Shown one piece after another: positions 7,462 to 15,049 of a stretch of DNA of 35,359 nucleotides. The notes under the pieces are model-generated. The model saw nothing but the letters and a program-made list of their open reading frames with translations, was not told the DNA's origin and did no database searches. Location of the stretch: positions 1 to 35,359 of the forward strand of contig NZ_JANL01000033.1 of NCBI RefSeq assembly GCF_000585255.1. The letters run 5' to 3'. The stretch is from Alkalibacterium sp. AK22 (lineage in GTDB: Bacteria > Bacillota > Bacilli > Lactobacillales > Carnobacteriaceae_A). Made by a program: the position numbers and the translations under genes. Every line of letters begins with the position of its first letter. Positions within the stretch are counted from its first letter, which is position 1.

Positions 7462-7518
7462 AAATTACTTTGAAAAGCTGTAGCTAAAGGTGTTAGAAGA
7501 CCTTCTGCTGACAAAAGG

Positions 7519-7562
7519 GACAAGCGGCTGGCTATTTTGAAAAGCCGGATGGCCCGCGTGTC
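7519..7562. other. Folded inverted-repeat element in the fabV-gloB gap
   Basis: GACA-A-GCGG (7519-7527) can pair with CCGC-G-TGTC (7554-7562), one mismatch, and an inner GGCT/AGCC pair closes a second stem. No T run follows, so it is not an obvious terminator. The rest of this 327-base gap (7381-7707) holds the fabV and gloB promoters and otherwise nothing I can name. Confidence 0.35.
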
Positions 7563-7636
7563 TTATTTACTTGTCAACCAAGAAAGCAGTGAAAGAGAGG
7601 CGCTTTTTTTCTGGTATGTCAGCCTCGAGGCAATTT

Positions 7637-7666
7637 TTGGTGAAAGGAGAAAAAGTTCTTTATAAT
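7637..7666 (+). promoter_or_regulatory. Probable gloB promoter
   Basis: TATAAT (7661-7666) is perfect. The best -35 candidate is TTGGTG (7637-7642) with an 18-base spacer. Confidence 0.5.
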
Positions 7667-7707
7667 GGGAGGTACAAAGGATAAATCAAACTAAAGGAGC
7701 GGTAAAT

Positions 7708-8409
7708 ATGCAGATCAGTGCAGTCAAAGCATTTTCGGATAACTATATCTGGGTCATGGAAAAAGACGGCCAGGCCGTGGTGGTCGATCCCGGGGAAGCT
7801 AAAGGGGTGCTGGACCATATAAGGAACAAGGACCTCCAGTTGGCGGCCATTTTACTGACGCACGAGCACAGCGATCATGTCGGAGGAGTTAAAGAGGTGC
7901 TGGAGGCTTATCCTGAAACGCCTGTATATGGTCCTGTAGAAACAGCAGAACTGGCCTCTCAAGTAGTAGCAGAAGGAGACCGCTTTTCGCTGTTGGGGGA
8001 AGTATTTACAGTGATGAAAACAGCCGGTCATTCCAAGGAGCACGTCAGTTTTCTGGGAGAAGGAGTGCTGTTTTGCGGAGATGCGCTGTTTTCAGGCGGC
8101 TGTGGGCGAGTTTTTACTGGTGACTATGAAGCCCAGTTTGAAGCGCTGCAGCAGTTCAAATCCTTGCCGGAGGAAGTAACAGTCTATGCGGGCCATGAGT
8201 ATACCCAGACCAACCTGCGTTTTGCTCACGGAGAAAGGCCTGAAGACTCTCTTATAGAAGAGGCACTCAAGCAAGTCAGTGACAAAAGAGAACAGGGCAT
8301 CCCTACCTTGCCGTCAACGATTGGAAAGGAAAAGCAGATCAACCTTTTTCTTCAGGCTGAAACAGTCGAGGCCTTCAAAGATCTGCGGGATAAAAGAGAC
8401 CATTTTTAA
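7708..8409 (+). CDS. gloB: Glyoxalase II-type metallo-beta-lactamase-fold hydrolase
   Basis: A 233-residue cytosolic metallohydrolase whose best match in motifs is hydroxyacylglutathione hydrolase, the second enzyme of methylglyoxal detoxification. The metal site is complete: THEHSDH at 51-57, H108 in GHSKEH, D125 in FCGDALFSGGCGR, and H163 in AGHEYTQTNLRFA. The C-terminal thiol-binding part (IPTLPSTIGKEKQINLFL) resembles the GloB signature, with the usual TNPFLR replaced by INLFLQ, so the thiol cofactor may differ from glutathione. It is slightly shorter than the usual ~250 residues. ATG 7708 has AAGGAG upstream. It is a single-gene unit with its own promoter and terminator. Confidence 0.85.
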   Translation: MQISAVKAFSDNYIWVMEKDGQAVVVDPGEAKGVLDHIRNKDLQLAAILLTHEHSDHVGGVKEVLEAYPETPVYGPVETAELASQVVAEGDRFSLLGEVFTVMKTAGHSKEHVSFLGEGVLFCGDALFSGGCGRVFTGDYEAQFEALQQFKSLPEEVTVYAGHEYTQTNLRFAHGERPEDSLIEEALKQVSDKREQGIPTLPSTIGKEKQINLFLQAETVEAFKDLRDKRDHF

Positions 8410-8457
8410 AACTATAAAAGGCTGTATTCAAGACAGGACAGCAAGCAATTCAAACAG

Positions 8458-8488
8458 AGACTTCGGGACAATCCTGGGGTCTTTTTTT
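8458..8488 (+). terminator. Terminator of gloB
   Basis: AGACTTCGGGA (8458-8468) pairs with TCCTGGGGTCT (8472-8482), including three G-U pairs, followed by a run of seven T. Confidence 0.75.
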
Positions 8489-8542
8489 AACTGTTTTAAA
8501 TAAACTTTTTAGATAGTTTATTGACTCCAGCCGACCTTACTG

Positions 8543-8572
8543 TTAGCAAGACCAGGAGGGAAGTGGTATAAT
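8543..8572 (+). promoter_or_regulatory. Promoter of the alcohol dehydrogenase gene
   Basis: Extended -10 TGGTATAAT (8564-8572) with a weak -35 TTAGCA (8543-8548) at 18 bases. Confidence 0.6.
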
Positions 8573-8639
8573 TAGTTTGTTAAATAGTGAGCAATATAAT
8601 TGGATTTTTATACATAAAATGATGAAGGAGGAAGTTGAG

Positions 8640-9683
8640 ATGAAGGCTTTATCTTATATGGGCGTCGGCAAGAAGGAAGTGCTTGAAAAAGACAAGCCGA
8701 GAGTTGAAGACAGCACAGATGTGGTGGTCAAGCTGGTCAAAACGACCATCTGCGGGACCGATCTGCATATCATGGCCGGACATGTGCCGGAAGTACCCGA
8801 GGGGCTGACGATTGGGCATGAGGGAGTCGGAATTGTTGAGGAAGTGGGAGACGGCGTAGCCAACTTTAAAGTCGGAGACAAGGTGCTGATTTCCTGCATT
8901 ACGTCCTGCGGCAAGTGTCATTACTGCAAGAAGGGACTTTATGCGCATTGTAAGGACGGTGGCTGGATCCTTGGCCACCTGATTGATGGTACTCAGGCGG
9001 AGTATGTGCGAATTCGGCATGCGGACAACAGTCTGCATCATGTGCCTAAAGGGATAGATGACGACAGTCTGGTTATGCTGAGTGATATTTTCCCTACAGG
9101 TCTGGAGATTGGGGTCCTTTCCGGCCAGGTTGAACCGGGCTGTACCGTGGCCATCGTCGGAGCGGGTCCAATCGGTATGGCGGCACTTTTAACTGCTCAG
9201 TTCTACTCACCGGGCAAGATCATCATGATTGATCTGGATGACAACCGGCTAGAACTGTCTAAGGAGTTTGGCGCCACGCATACTATCAACTCCAAAGATC
9301 CTGAAGCTACGATCAGGGAAGTTATGGAACTGACGGACGGCGTCGGGGTCGATGTGGCGATGGAAGCGGTCGGCTATCCGCAGACCTTTGACCTCTGCCA
9401 GCAGATGATTTCACCGGGTGGCCGGGTGGCTGTCATCGGTGTGCATGGAGAGAGCGTGGAATTCCATTTGGAAACCCTGTGGATCAAGAACATCAACGTA
9501 TCCACCGGCTTAGTCAGCACCTATACAACACCGATGCTGCTCAAAACCGTCGCCTCCGGGAAAATCACGCCGAACGAACTGGTCACCCATCACTTCCATT
9601 TCAATGATATTTTGAAAGCTTACGATACCTTTGAAAAAGCGGCAGAAAACAAGGCCCTGAAGCTGATCATCGATTTCGACTAA
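8640..9683 (+). CDS. Zinc-dependent alcohol dehydrogenase (medium-chain family)
   Basis: A 347-residue cytosolic NAD(P)-dependent dehydrogenase. Catalytic zinc ligands are C38 (TICGTD) and H60/E61 (IGHEGVG). The structural zinc lobe has four Cys (C90, C93, C96, C104 in SCGKCHYCKKGLYAHC). The nucleotide fold shows GAGPIGMAA, with an acidic residue at the end of the next strand (MIDLDDNR), which favours NAD over NADP. The segment GGWILGHLIDGTQAEYVRI is typical of the subgroup that acts on short-chain or secondary alcohols, but the true substrate is not clear. An upstream TTG at 8577 keeps the frame open, but AAGGAGGAAG at 8625-8634 and the promoter position point to ATG 8640 as the real start. 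Confidence 0.88.
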   Translation: MKALSYMGVGKKEVLEKDKPRVEDSTDVVVKLVKTTICGTDLHIMAGHVPEVPEGLTIGHEGVGIVEEVGDGVANFKVGDKVLISCITSCGKCHYCKKGLYAHCKDGGWILGHLIDGTQAEYVRIRHADNSLHHVPKGIDDDSLVMLSDIFPTGLEIGVLSGQVEPGCTVAIVGAGPIGMAALLTAQFYSPGKIIMIDLDDNRLELSKEFGATHTINSKDPEATIREVMELTDGVGVDVAMEAVGYPQTFDLCQQMISPGGRVAVIGVHGESVEFHLETLWIKNINVSTGLVSTYTTPMLLKTVASGKITPNELVTHHFHFNDILKAYDTFEKAAENKALKLIIDFD

Positions 9684-9698
9684 TTGCTTTTTTTATTC

Positions 9699-9730
9699 AG
9701 GCCGGCAGGTTTCTTAATAGCTGCCGGCCT
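9699..9730. terminator. GC-rich inverted repeat after the alcohol dehydrogenase gene
   Basis: AGGCCGGCAG (9699-9708) and CTGCCGGCCT (9721-9730) make a 10-base-pair stem with a 12-base loop. The T run precedes rather than follows it, so it may be an RNA-stabilising hairpin rather than a terminator. Confidence 0.45.
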
Positions 9731-9816
9731 GACTTCGGTCTGGTGTGTTTCATGCCAGCTCAAAACTCATGGATGTGCAGAAGCTTAAGATCTGACTCGT
9801 GGTCGTTCACTTCTTT

Positions 9817-9853
9817 AACGGAACTCAACTGGGCCGGTTGGGCTCCGTTTTTT
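9817..9853 (+). terminator. Strong intrinsic terminator in the gap before the EamA gene
   Basis: AACGGAACTCAAC (9817-9829) pairs with GTTGGGCTCCGTT (9837-9849) with one mismatch and one G-U pair, then six T. It lies about 130 bases past the dehydrogenase stop. The remaining bases of this 324-base gap (9684-10007) show no supported gene; a 66-codon frame at 9743-9943 runs through the terminator and looks non-coding. Confidence 0.85.
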
Positions 9854-10007
9854 CTGCCTTGTCTGATGCTATCTTTTCCCAAAAGCACGGAATGCTTATC
9901 GATTGATAATAACACTTATGTGATATATATTGCCTTTAAATGATTTAAATAGTGTCATTGTTTCGATTTAGAGATAAATGGAAGAGGCAGGAGAAAGGAC
10001 GAGACAG

Positions 10008-10874
10008 GTGAAAATAGGTGGATTGTTGTTAGTTATACTGGCTGCTTTATTCTGGGGACTTTCCGGAGGTTTGGGCGGCTATCTGATGGAAGAGGGCTGG
10101 GATCCTCTTGTCATTACGTTTTATCGGGGATTTATCGGTCTGATTTGTGTGAGTATCTGGCTCATGATCAAGCCGGTGTCCTTCAATAAAAAGATGCTGT
10201 TATGGTCGGGGATTGCCGGGCTGGGTGTGACCGGAAACTTTATCTTTTACTTTGTCAGCATATCGGAAGGCAGTATTGCTGTGGCAGCCACACTGATGTA
10301 TACGGCTCCGATTTTCGTCATGCTGGCTTCTTTTATGTTCAAGCTGGAACAGGCTACTTTATTCAAATGGATGGCCATTTTAAGCATTATGATCGGCGTT
10401 GCTTTGATGACAGAGATATATGACGTCGATTCGGAAGGAATTACGCTGGTGGGGATCGCAACAGGCCTAGGTGCCGGCGTCTCTTATGCTCTCTTTTTGT
10501 TCGGCTTCAAATATGCGGCCAAGAACGGAGAGCCCCAGGGGATTCTGACTATCGCTTTCCTGTTGTTTTCCATTGTGACACCCTTCTTCATTGACGGCGA
10601 CGAAGCCGTATCGGCGATCACTTCCTCAGACATGATCTGGATGGTTCTTTTGGGGATCCTCGGTGCCGGTCTCTCCTTTATACTCTACATCTACGGTCTG
10701 GAGCGAACCTCTCCTACCGGGGCATCAGTATCGGCCATGGTCGAGCCGGTAACGGCTTCTTTGTTCGGTGTGCTGGTCATGAGCGAACAGCTGGAGTGGC
10801 TGCAGCTAGTCGGCATGGCCATTATTCTGACCACAGTCACCACTCTCAGTGTGAAAAAGGCCCAGGAACAGTAA
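10008..10874 (+). CDS. EamA/DMT-family inner-membrane transporter
   Basis: An integral membrane protein of about 288 residues with some ten hydrophobic helices arranged as two EamA repeats. The first begins ILAALFWGLSGGLGGYL and the second repeats the pattern from about residue 150. The segment ERTSPTGASVSAMVEPVTASLFG near the end is the usual C-terminal EamA signature. Members export or import small metabolites such as amino acids, but the substrate cannot be read from sequence. The frame is open from ATG 9978, but GTG 10008 has AAAGGA at good spacing and gives the typical N-terminus M-KIGGLLLVILAALFWG, so I prefer it. There is no terminator before the next gene, 80 bases on, so the two may be co-transcribed. 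Confidence 0.87.
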   Translation: MKIGGLLLVILAALFWGLSGGLGGYLMEEGWDPLVITFYRGFIGLICVSIWLMIKPVSFNKKMLLWSGIAGLGVTGNFIFYFVSISEGSIAVAATLMYTAPIFVMLASFMFKLEQATLFKWMAILSIMIGVALMTEIYDVDSEGITLVGIATGLGAGVSYALFLFGFKYAAKNGEPQGILTIAFLLFSIVTPFFIDGDEAVSAITSSDMIWMVLLGILGAGLSFILYIYGLERTSPTGASVSAMVEPVTASLFGVLVMSEQLEWLQLVGMAIILTTVTTLSVKKAQEQ

Positions 10875-10940
10875 GCAAACCTATAGATCATACAGACAGA
10901 TTGATCAGATAGAGGTGTAAGCCGGAAAGAAATAAAGCGT

Positions 10941-10947
10941 GAGGAGG
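10941..10947 (+). promoter_or_regulatory. Ribosome binding site supporting a GTG start
   Basis: GAGGAGG ends seven bases before GTG 10955, which fixes the start of the GNAT gene. Confidence 0.7.
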
Positions 10948-10954
10948 ATGAAGG

Positions 10955-12040
10955 GTGTGTAAGAATATTGAGCATCTGACCCGTGATACATGGGAGGGGC
11001 ATGCCCTGTGCCCACCAGAAGAAAAGGAAGAATTTCAGTTGTCTTTTGCTAAAGAGAAGTCAGGCTACTTGATCCGGTTGTTCAAAGTCATAAAGAACAA
11101 GGAAGCTGAGCAGACACCTCCAAGGAAGAGATCTTCCGGACATCTTTACGCAGCTTCGTCTGACCAGGCGTTTGCCTGGGGTATCAGAAAAGAAGGCGAT
11201 CTCTGTGCGTCTGTAGAGACGTGCCCTGACAGAGCATCCGAAAACCTGATAATTACTCAATTCTGGTTGGCAGACGGATCACTCAGAGGTCAAGAAGGTC
11301 AGACTCTGCTCGATGTAGCCAAAGAGCAGGCGCGACTGGAACGCCGTCCAGGCATCAAGGTGAGCATTAAAACCTCTGAAGCCTTGAAAGCAGAAGAGCT
11401 GGAAAGAGCGGGCTTCATATTGATTGGGTTAGAAAGAGCGACTTCTGCCAAACGGGCGGACAACGGGTCTGAAGACCAGTTGACCTTCGACTGGCGGCGG
11501 CCAGTTTCGTCAAAATTAAAGCGGGAAGCTATTGAAATCCGACCGGAACAGCAAAAAGACTGGCATGAAGTAGAAAGAGTGACTCAGAAGGCTTTCTGGA
11601 ACAAATACAGGCCTGGCTGCGACGAGCATTACCTGGTCAGCCGTCTAAGAAAGCATGCAGACTACCTACCGGACCTCAGCCGGATCGCCCTAGTAAACGG
11701 CCGGGTAGTCGGTGGTATATTCTATTCCAGAGCAAGGGTAATTGGCGAGGATCAAACATATGAGGTCCTGACTTTTGGTCCCCTCTTTGTTGACCCAGAC
11801 ATGCAGGGCTGCGGCATAGGTGAATGCCTACTAAAGGAAACGATGACCGAAGCAAAAAATCAGGGATACAGGGGTATCATCATTTACGGAGAACCTGACT
11901 ACTATCTTCGAATCGGCTTTCATTCCTGCGCAGATTTCGGTATCACGACGGCTGAAGGGAATAATTTTGAAGCCTTTATGGGGATCGAGCTGGTCCCGGG
12001 CGGCCCGTCTGAAGTTCAGGGAAAATACTACCATTCGTAG
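10955..12040 (+). CDS. GNAT acetyltransferase with a second, degenerate GNAT-like N-terminal half
   Basis: 361 residues. The C-terminal half (about 195-361) is a clear GNAT N-acetyltransferase of the YhbS type: a substrate-side strand-helix (IEIRPEQQKDWHEVERVTQKAF), the VVGGIFYSRA strand, and the acetyl-CoA loop (GPLFVDPDMQGCGIGECLL). A YLRIGFHSCADFGI segment follows that is common in this subgroup. The N-terminal half has a weaker pattern that resembles the second part of a GNAT fold (LLDVAKEQARLERRP ... LKAEELERAGFILIGLE) but lacks a good acetyl-CoA loop. Tandem GNAT proteins of this size exist, often with one inactive half. The substrate is unknown. It may share a transcript with the EamA gene upstream. 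No clear terminator follows; a short CTTCCT/AGGAAG hairpin lies at 12053-12068. Confidence 0.8.
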   Translation: MCKNIEHLTRDTWEGHALCPPEEKEEFQLSFAKEKSGYLIRLFKVIKNKEAEQTPPRKRSSGHLYAASSDQAFAWGIRKEGDLCASVETCPDRASENLIITQFWLADGSLRGQEGQTLLDVAKEQARLERRPGIKVSIKTSEALKAEELERAGFILIGLERATSAKRADNGSEDQLTFDWRRPVSSKLKREAIEIRPEQQKDWHEVERVTQKAFWNKYRPGCDEHYLVSRLRKHADYLPDLSRIALVNGRVVGGIFYSRARVIGEDQTYEVLTFGPLFVDPDMQGCGIGECLLKETMTEAKNQGYRGIIIYGEPDYYLRIGFHSCADFGITTAEGNNFEAFMGIELVPGGPSEVQGKYYHS

Positions 12041-12194
12041 GTGTTTGAAGACCTTCCTGAAAAGGAAGTGGAATGTTTCAATGAGTCTTTCCCCAGACTT
12101 CTAAAAATAAAGTTTCCAGGGCAATGGTAAAGGTCGAATTGCAATTTCCTTCCTGTGGCGAAAGTAAAAGCCGGTTGCTTTAAAGATTCCAGTA

Positions 12195-12223
12195 ATGACA
12201 TTCAGTCAGGGTCTGCTTATTTT
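12195..12223 (+). promoter_or_regulatory. Probable promoter of the OsmC gene
   Basis: ATGACA (12195-12200), 17-base spacer, TATTTT (12218-12223). Transcription near 12230 would exclude the in-frame GTG at 12230 as start codon. Confidence 0.4.
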
Positions 12224-12286
12224 AAATAAGTGTACAAACTGTTAAACTATATACAAACAAATATAAAGAAAAGGATGAATGCTTTT

Positions 12287-12724
12287 ATGGAAAAAATGAA
12301 GTTTACAGTCGATGGACAAAGTGAAGGTTTTGCGCTCACCGCTAAAGCGGGTAATCACCAGCTGATCATGGATGAGTCGGTCAATTTTGGCGGTAAAGAC
12401 TCCGGTCCGAACCCCCTGCAGACGGCCTTATCATCTCTAATTTCCTGTGAGAATGTTGTGGCGAATATGGCAGCAAGTGAAATGGAATTCGACTTGAAAC
12501 AGCTGTCCTTTGAGGTGACGGGTGAGTTCGATCCCCGTGGTTTTATGGGGGACCCGACAGTCAAGCCTTATTTTGAAACAGTGACGATCAACGTTTCTGT
12601 CGAAACCACCGAATCCGAACAGCGCGTCAAGGCTCTCCAGGAGCAGGTTGAAGCTCGCTGCCCGGTCTATACGCTCTTCAAGGCAGCCGGAGTAAACATG
12701 GTCGACAGCTGGGTCAAAGCCTGA
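12287..12724 (+). CDS. OsmC/Ohr-family peroxiredoxin-like protein
   Basis: About 145 residues, the normal length for OsmC-type thiol peroxidases that reduce organic hydroperoxides in the cytosol. Both redox cysteines are present: C54 in the central helix (LISCENVV) and C125 in RCPVYTLF. The GGKDSGPNPLQTALSSL segment before the first Cys is the usual OsmC signature. The frame is open back to GTG 12230, and ATG 12275 is also possible. ATG 12287 is chosen because AAAGGA precedes it by about 11 bases and MEKMKFTVDG is a normal OsmC N-terminus. It is a monocistronic unit, ended by the hairpin at 12744. Confidence 0.87.
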   Translation: MEKMKFTVDGQSEGFALTAKAGNHQLIMDESVNFGGKDSGPNPLQTALSSLISCENVVANMAASEMEFDLKQLSFEVTGEFDPRGFMGDPTVKPYFETVTINVSVETTESEQRVKALQEQVEARCPVYTLFKAAGVNMVDSWVKA

Positions 12725-12743
12725 GTTTTATAAAGTAATAAAG

Positions 12744-12783
12744 CATCGATTCCGGGAAGCAACTCCGGAACCGATGTTTTTTT
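12744..12783 (+). terminator. Terminator of the OsmC gene
   Basis: CATCGATTCCGG (12744-12755) pairs with CCGGAACCGATG (12765-12776) with one mismatch, then seven T. Confidence 0.88.
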
Positions 12784-12877
12784 GTATATAAAATTTAGTA
12801 ACTATATTTATTAGGAGAAAATATTTATGAAAAGTACCGCTCATTTGTTAAAAAAGAGAATGAAAAGAGCCAAAATG

Positions 12878-12886
12878 TGGTATAAT
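12878..12886 (+). promoter_or_regulatory. Upstream promoter candidate of the amino-sugar operon (extended -10)
   Basis: TGGTATAAT is a perfect extended -10. The -35 region is poor. A start near 12893 would put the cre site at about +3 to +18. Confidence 0.5.
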
Positions 12887-12894
12887 GTTTCACA

Positions 12895-12910
12895 ATGTAA
12901 GCGGTTTATT
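12895..12910 (+). promoter_or_regulatory. cre site (CcpA operator) of the amino-sugar operon
   Basis: ATGTAAGCGGTTTATT matches the cre consensus WTGNAANCGNWNNCWW at every fixed position but one (A in place of C at position 14). It sits between the two candidate promoters, overlapping the start region of one and the -35 of the other, as expected for carbon catabolite repression. Confidence 0.65.
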
Positions 12911-12936
12911 GACACAAAGTTTACTAGTGGTAGTAT
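12909..12936 (+). promoter_or_regulatory. Main promoter candidate of the amino-sugar operon
   Basis: A perfect -35 TTGACA (12909-12914), 16-base spacer, and TAGTAT (12931-12936) preceded by TGG, giving an extended -10. Start would be near 12943, about 20 bases before the regulator gene and its AAAGGAG site. Confidence 0.6.
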
Positions 12937-12961
12937 CTAAATATGCAAAGGAGAAAATTAT

Positions 12962-13816
12962 ATGGAACTTGTAACTATTAGGCTAAAAGAATACCTTAAT
13001 GAGGCAACCACAACAGAAGAAGCCATAATTGGTTTTATATTAAATAATAATGAAAGCGTTTCTAAGATGACCATATACAAGCTTGCAGAAGCTACGTACA
13101 CTTCTCCTTCATCAATTATCCGATTATGTAAGAAATGTGGTTTTAATGGGTACAAAGATTTTATGAAGGCTTTTGTGTACGAGTCAGCGGTAAGAAATAA
13201 TTACAAAGCCAAAGTAATCAACGATGTAACCAAAACAGATAGTGTTAGCGAAATAGTGCATAAGGTTAGTCACAAAAATATTCTTTCTTTAGAAGAGACT
13301 AGTGATTTACAAGATGCAAGTATTTTAGCTAAAGCGACTGAAAAAATCATAGCTTGCCAAAAACTCATTTTTTTTGGGATAGGAGCATCATTGATTGTAG
13401 CGAAAGACGCACAACTGAAATTCATACGAATCAATAAAATGGCATACGTGAGTGAGGACTGGCATACACAATTACTCATGGCAAAGAACATGAACAAAAA
13501 AGATGTAGGTGTTTTCATTTCTTATTCTGGTCAGACAGAAGAAATGCTTACATGCATAAAAGAGGCTAAAAATTCAGGTGCTCAGCTTATATCGATTACT
13601 AAATATGCAGAGTCTCCGATTGCTAATTTTGCTGATATTAACCTTTATGTAGCCTCTAATGAGTATGGATTCAGGAGCGCAGCTATGTCTTCAAGAATAG
13701 CTCAATTAAACCTGATTGATATTTTATATACTGCGTATTTGAATAAGCAATATGAACAATCCATTGAGATACTAGAAAAAACTCAAATTAAAAAGGGGAA
13801 CTACGATGATGGTTAA
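12962..13816 (+). CDS. MurR/RpiR-family transcriptional regulator
   Basis: 284 residues with the two-domain layout of RpiR regulators: an N-terminal helix-turn-helix (about 1-75, including MTIYKLAEATYTSPSSIIRLCKKCGFNGYKDF, cited here only for its SSIIRL recognition helix) and a SIS sugar-phosphate-binding domain (about 125-250) with FFGIGAS and ISYSGQTEE. Being first in an operon with murQ, it probably senses MurNAc-6-phosphate or GlcNAc-6-phosphate and controls its own operon, as MurR does in other bacteria. That is inference from position. ATG 12962 follows AAAGGAG. Its 3' end overlaps murQ by 11 bases. The gene is clearly more AT-rich than the genes to the left, using many ATA, AGA and TTA codons. 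Confidence 0.9.
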   Translation: MELVTIRLKEYLNEATTTEEAIIGFILNNNESVSKMTIYKLAEATYTSPSSIIRLCKKCGFNGYKDFMKAFVYESAVRNNYKAKVINDVTKTDSVSEIVHKVSHKNILSLEETSDLQDASILAKATEKIIACQKLIFFGIGASLIVAKDAQLKFIRINKMAYVSEDWHTQLLMAKNMNKKDVGVFISYSGQTEEMLTCIKEAKNSGAQLISITKYAESPIANFADINLYVASNEYGFRSAAMSSRIAQLNLIDILYTAYLNKQYEQSIEILEKTQIKKGNYDDG

Positions 13817-14729
13817 TTTATCTAATATAGTGACAGAAAAACAAAACGAGCGTACGCTTAATCTTGATTCTATGAGTTATTTAGAAGCTTTAAAAATAAT
13901 GAATGAAGAAGACCAAAAAGTACCTCTAATTGTTAAGGAGGTGATACCAGATATTGAAAAAGCGGTTAAACTAGTAGTTGAAGCTTTTAATAATGATGGA
14001 CGTTTAATATACGCAGGAGCAGGAACTAGTGGAAGATTAGGTGTTTTAGATGCAGCAGAGTGTCCACCCACTTTCGGAACTTCTAAGCATATGGTGAGAG
14101 GCGTCATTGCAGGTGGGAAAGAGGCAGTCACTAATGCAATAGAGGGCGCAGAAGACAGTGAATTAATGGGTATTAAAGATCTTAAGGATATTAGTTTAAA
14201 ATCTAAAGATATCGTTATTGGGCTAGCGGCAAGTGGAAGAACGCCTTATGTAAAAGGTTGTTTAAAATATGCGAATGAAATTGGTGCAGCTACTGTAGCA
14301 ATTAGTTGTAACAAAAATAGTGAAATCGGCTTATTAAGTGATGTGCCAATTGAAGTATCATTAGGTCCAGAAATTTTAACTGGGTCAACTAGATTAAAAG
14401 CTGGCACTGCACAAAAACTTATACTTAACATGATTTCTACTGTATCAATGATTGGTATAGGAAAAGTCTATGGAAATTTAATGGTAGATGTCCAGCCCAC
14501 AAATGAAAAACTTAGAGAGCGTGCAATACAGATTGTTCAATCGAGTACAGGAATCACTAGAAGTATGGCGCAAAGTATCTTACAAAGTAGTAATTATGAT
14601 GTGAAAATAGCAATCATATGTATATTACTTGATATTGATCAGTCTACAGCTATTAATGAGCTTAATGCTTCAAAAAATCATGTGAGAAAAGCAATTGAAA
14701 ATTATAAAAATAAGGAGGAAGTAAAATGA
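13806..14729 (+). CDS. murQ: N-acetylmuramic acid 6-phosphate etherase
   Basis: 307 residues, the usual MurQ length. The enzyme removes the D-lactyl ether from MurNAc-6-phosphate, giving GlcNAc-6-phosphate and D-lactate in the cytosol. The SIS-fold signature is very clear: GRLIYAGAGTSGRLGVLDAAECPPTF (its AAECPP contains the catalytic Glu), then GLAASGRTPYVKG for sugar phosphate binding, and GPEILTGSTRLKAGTAQK, which is diagnostic of MurQ. The C-terminal part has the short helical (UBA-like) region LDIDQSTAINELNAS. Start: ATG 13806 or the next codon, with AAGGGG seven bases ahead. It overlaps the regulator by 11 bases and the IIB gene by four (ATGA), so translation of all three is probably coupled. 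It is the key enzyme that identifies this operon. Confidence 0.96.
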   Translation: MMVNLSNIVTEKQNERTLNLDSMSYLEALKIMNEEDQKVPLIVKEVIPDIEKAVKLVVEAFNNDGRLIYAGAGTSGRLGVLDAAECPPTFGTSKHMVRGVIAGGKEAVTNAIEGAEDSELMGIKDLKDISLKSKDIVIGLAASGRTPYVKGCLKYANEIGAATVAISCNKNSEIGLLSDVPIEVSLGPEILTGSTRLKAGTAQKLILNMISTVSMIGIGKVYGNLMVDVQPTNEKLRERAIQIVQSSTGITRSMAQSILQSSNYDVKIAIICILLDIDQSTAINELNASKNHVRKAIENYKNKEEVK

Positions 14730-15031
14730 AAGTTTTGATGGTATGTTCAGGTGGGATGTCCAGTGCGATTGTTGTTAAATCGCTGAAGCAAGAAGCAGAG
14801 AGACAAGGTGTAGATTTAGATATCAAGGCAGTAGGTACGGGTGAATTTGAAGAGGAAGTAAAAAACAACTACGATTATGCTTTAGTTGCACCACAGGTAA
14901 AACACAGATTTAAGGACTACCAAGTATCTGCGGATGCAGTAGGAGTTCCATGCGAACTTATACCGCCAAGAGGTTATACACCTCTAGGAGCACCTAGTTT
15001 GATCAAACAAATTCAAGCAGGAGTAAAATAA
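14726..15031 (+). CDS. PTS system IIB component, lactose/cellobiose family
   Basis: 101 residues, typical for a free-standing Lac-family IIB. The phosphocysteine is C7 in MVCSGGMSS, followed by the helix that carries the P-loop-like turn. The rest (VGTGEFEEEV, YALVAPQVKHRF) matches the family. It takes phosphate from IIA and hands it to the sugar as it passes through IIC at the membrane. It starts within the murQ stop codon. The usual MurNAc transporter MurP is a Glc-family IIBC protein, so a Lac-type IIB here is noteworthy. Confidence 0.93.
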   Translation: MKVLMVCSGGMSSAIVVKSLKQEAERQGVDLDIKAVGTGEFEEEVKNNYDYALVAPQVKHRFKDYQVSADAVGVPCELIPPRGYTPLGAPSLIKQIQAGVK

Positions 15032-15049
15032 AGAAGGGATTGGGTAAAC

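Noticed and set aside
8577-8639. A TTG-started N-terminal extension of the alcohol dehydrogenase.
   Set aside because: It begins within a few bases of the promoter -10 box, and the ribosome site AAGGAGGAAG lies downstream of it, directly before ATG 8640.
9743-9943. A 66-codon frame between the dehydrogenase and EamA genes.
   Set aside because: It crosses the strong terminator at 9817-9853 and has no ribosome site.
12827-12940. A 37-codon frame with AGGAG in front, starting ATG 12827, upstream of the amino-sugar regulator.
   Set aside because: It runs straight through both candidate promoters and the cre site, and the peptide has no recognisable feature. Most likely chance.
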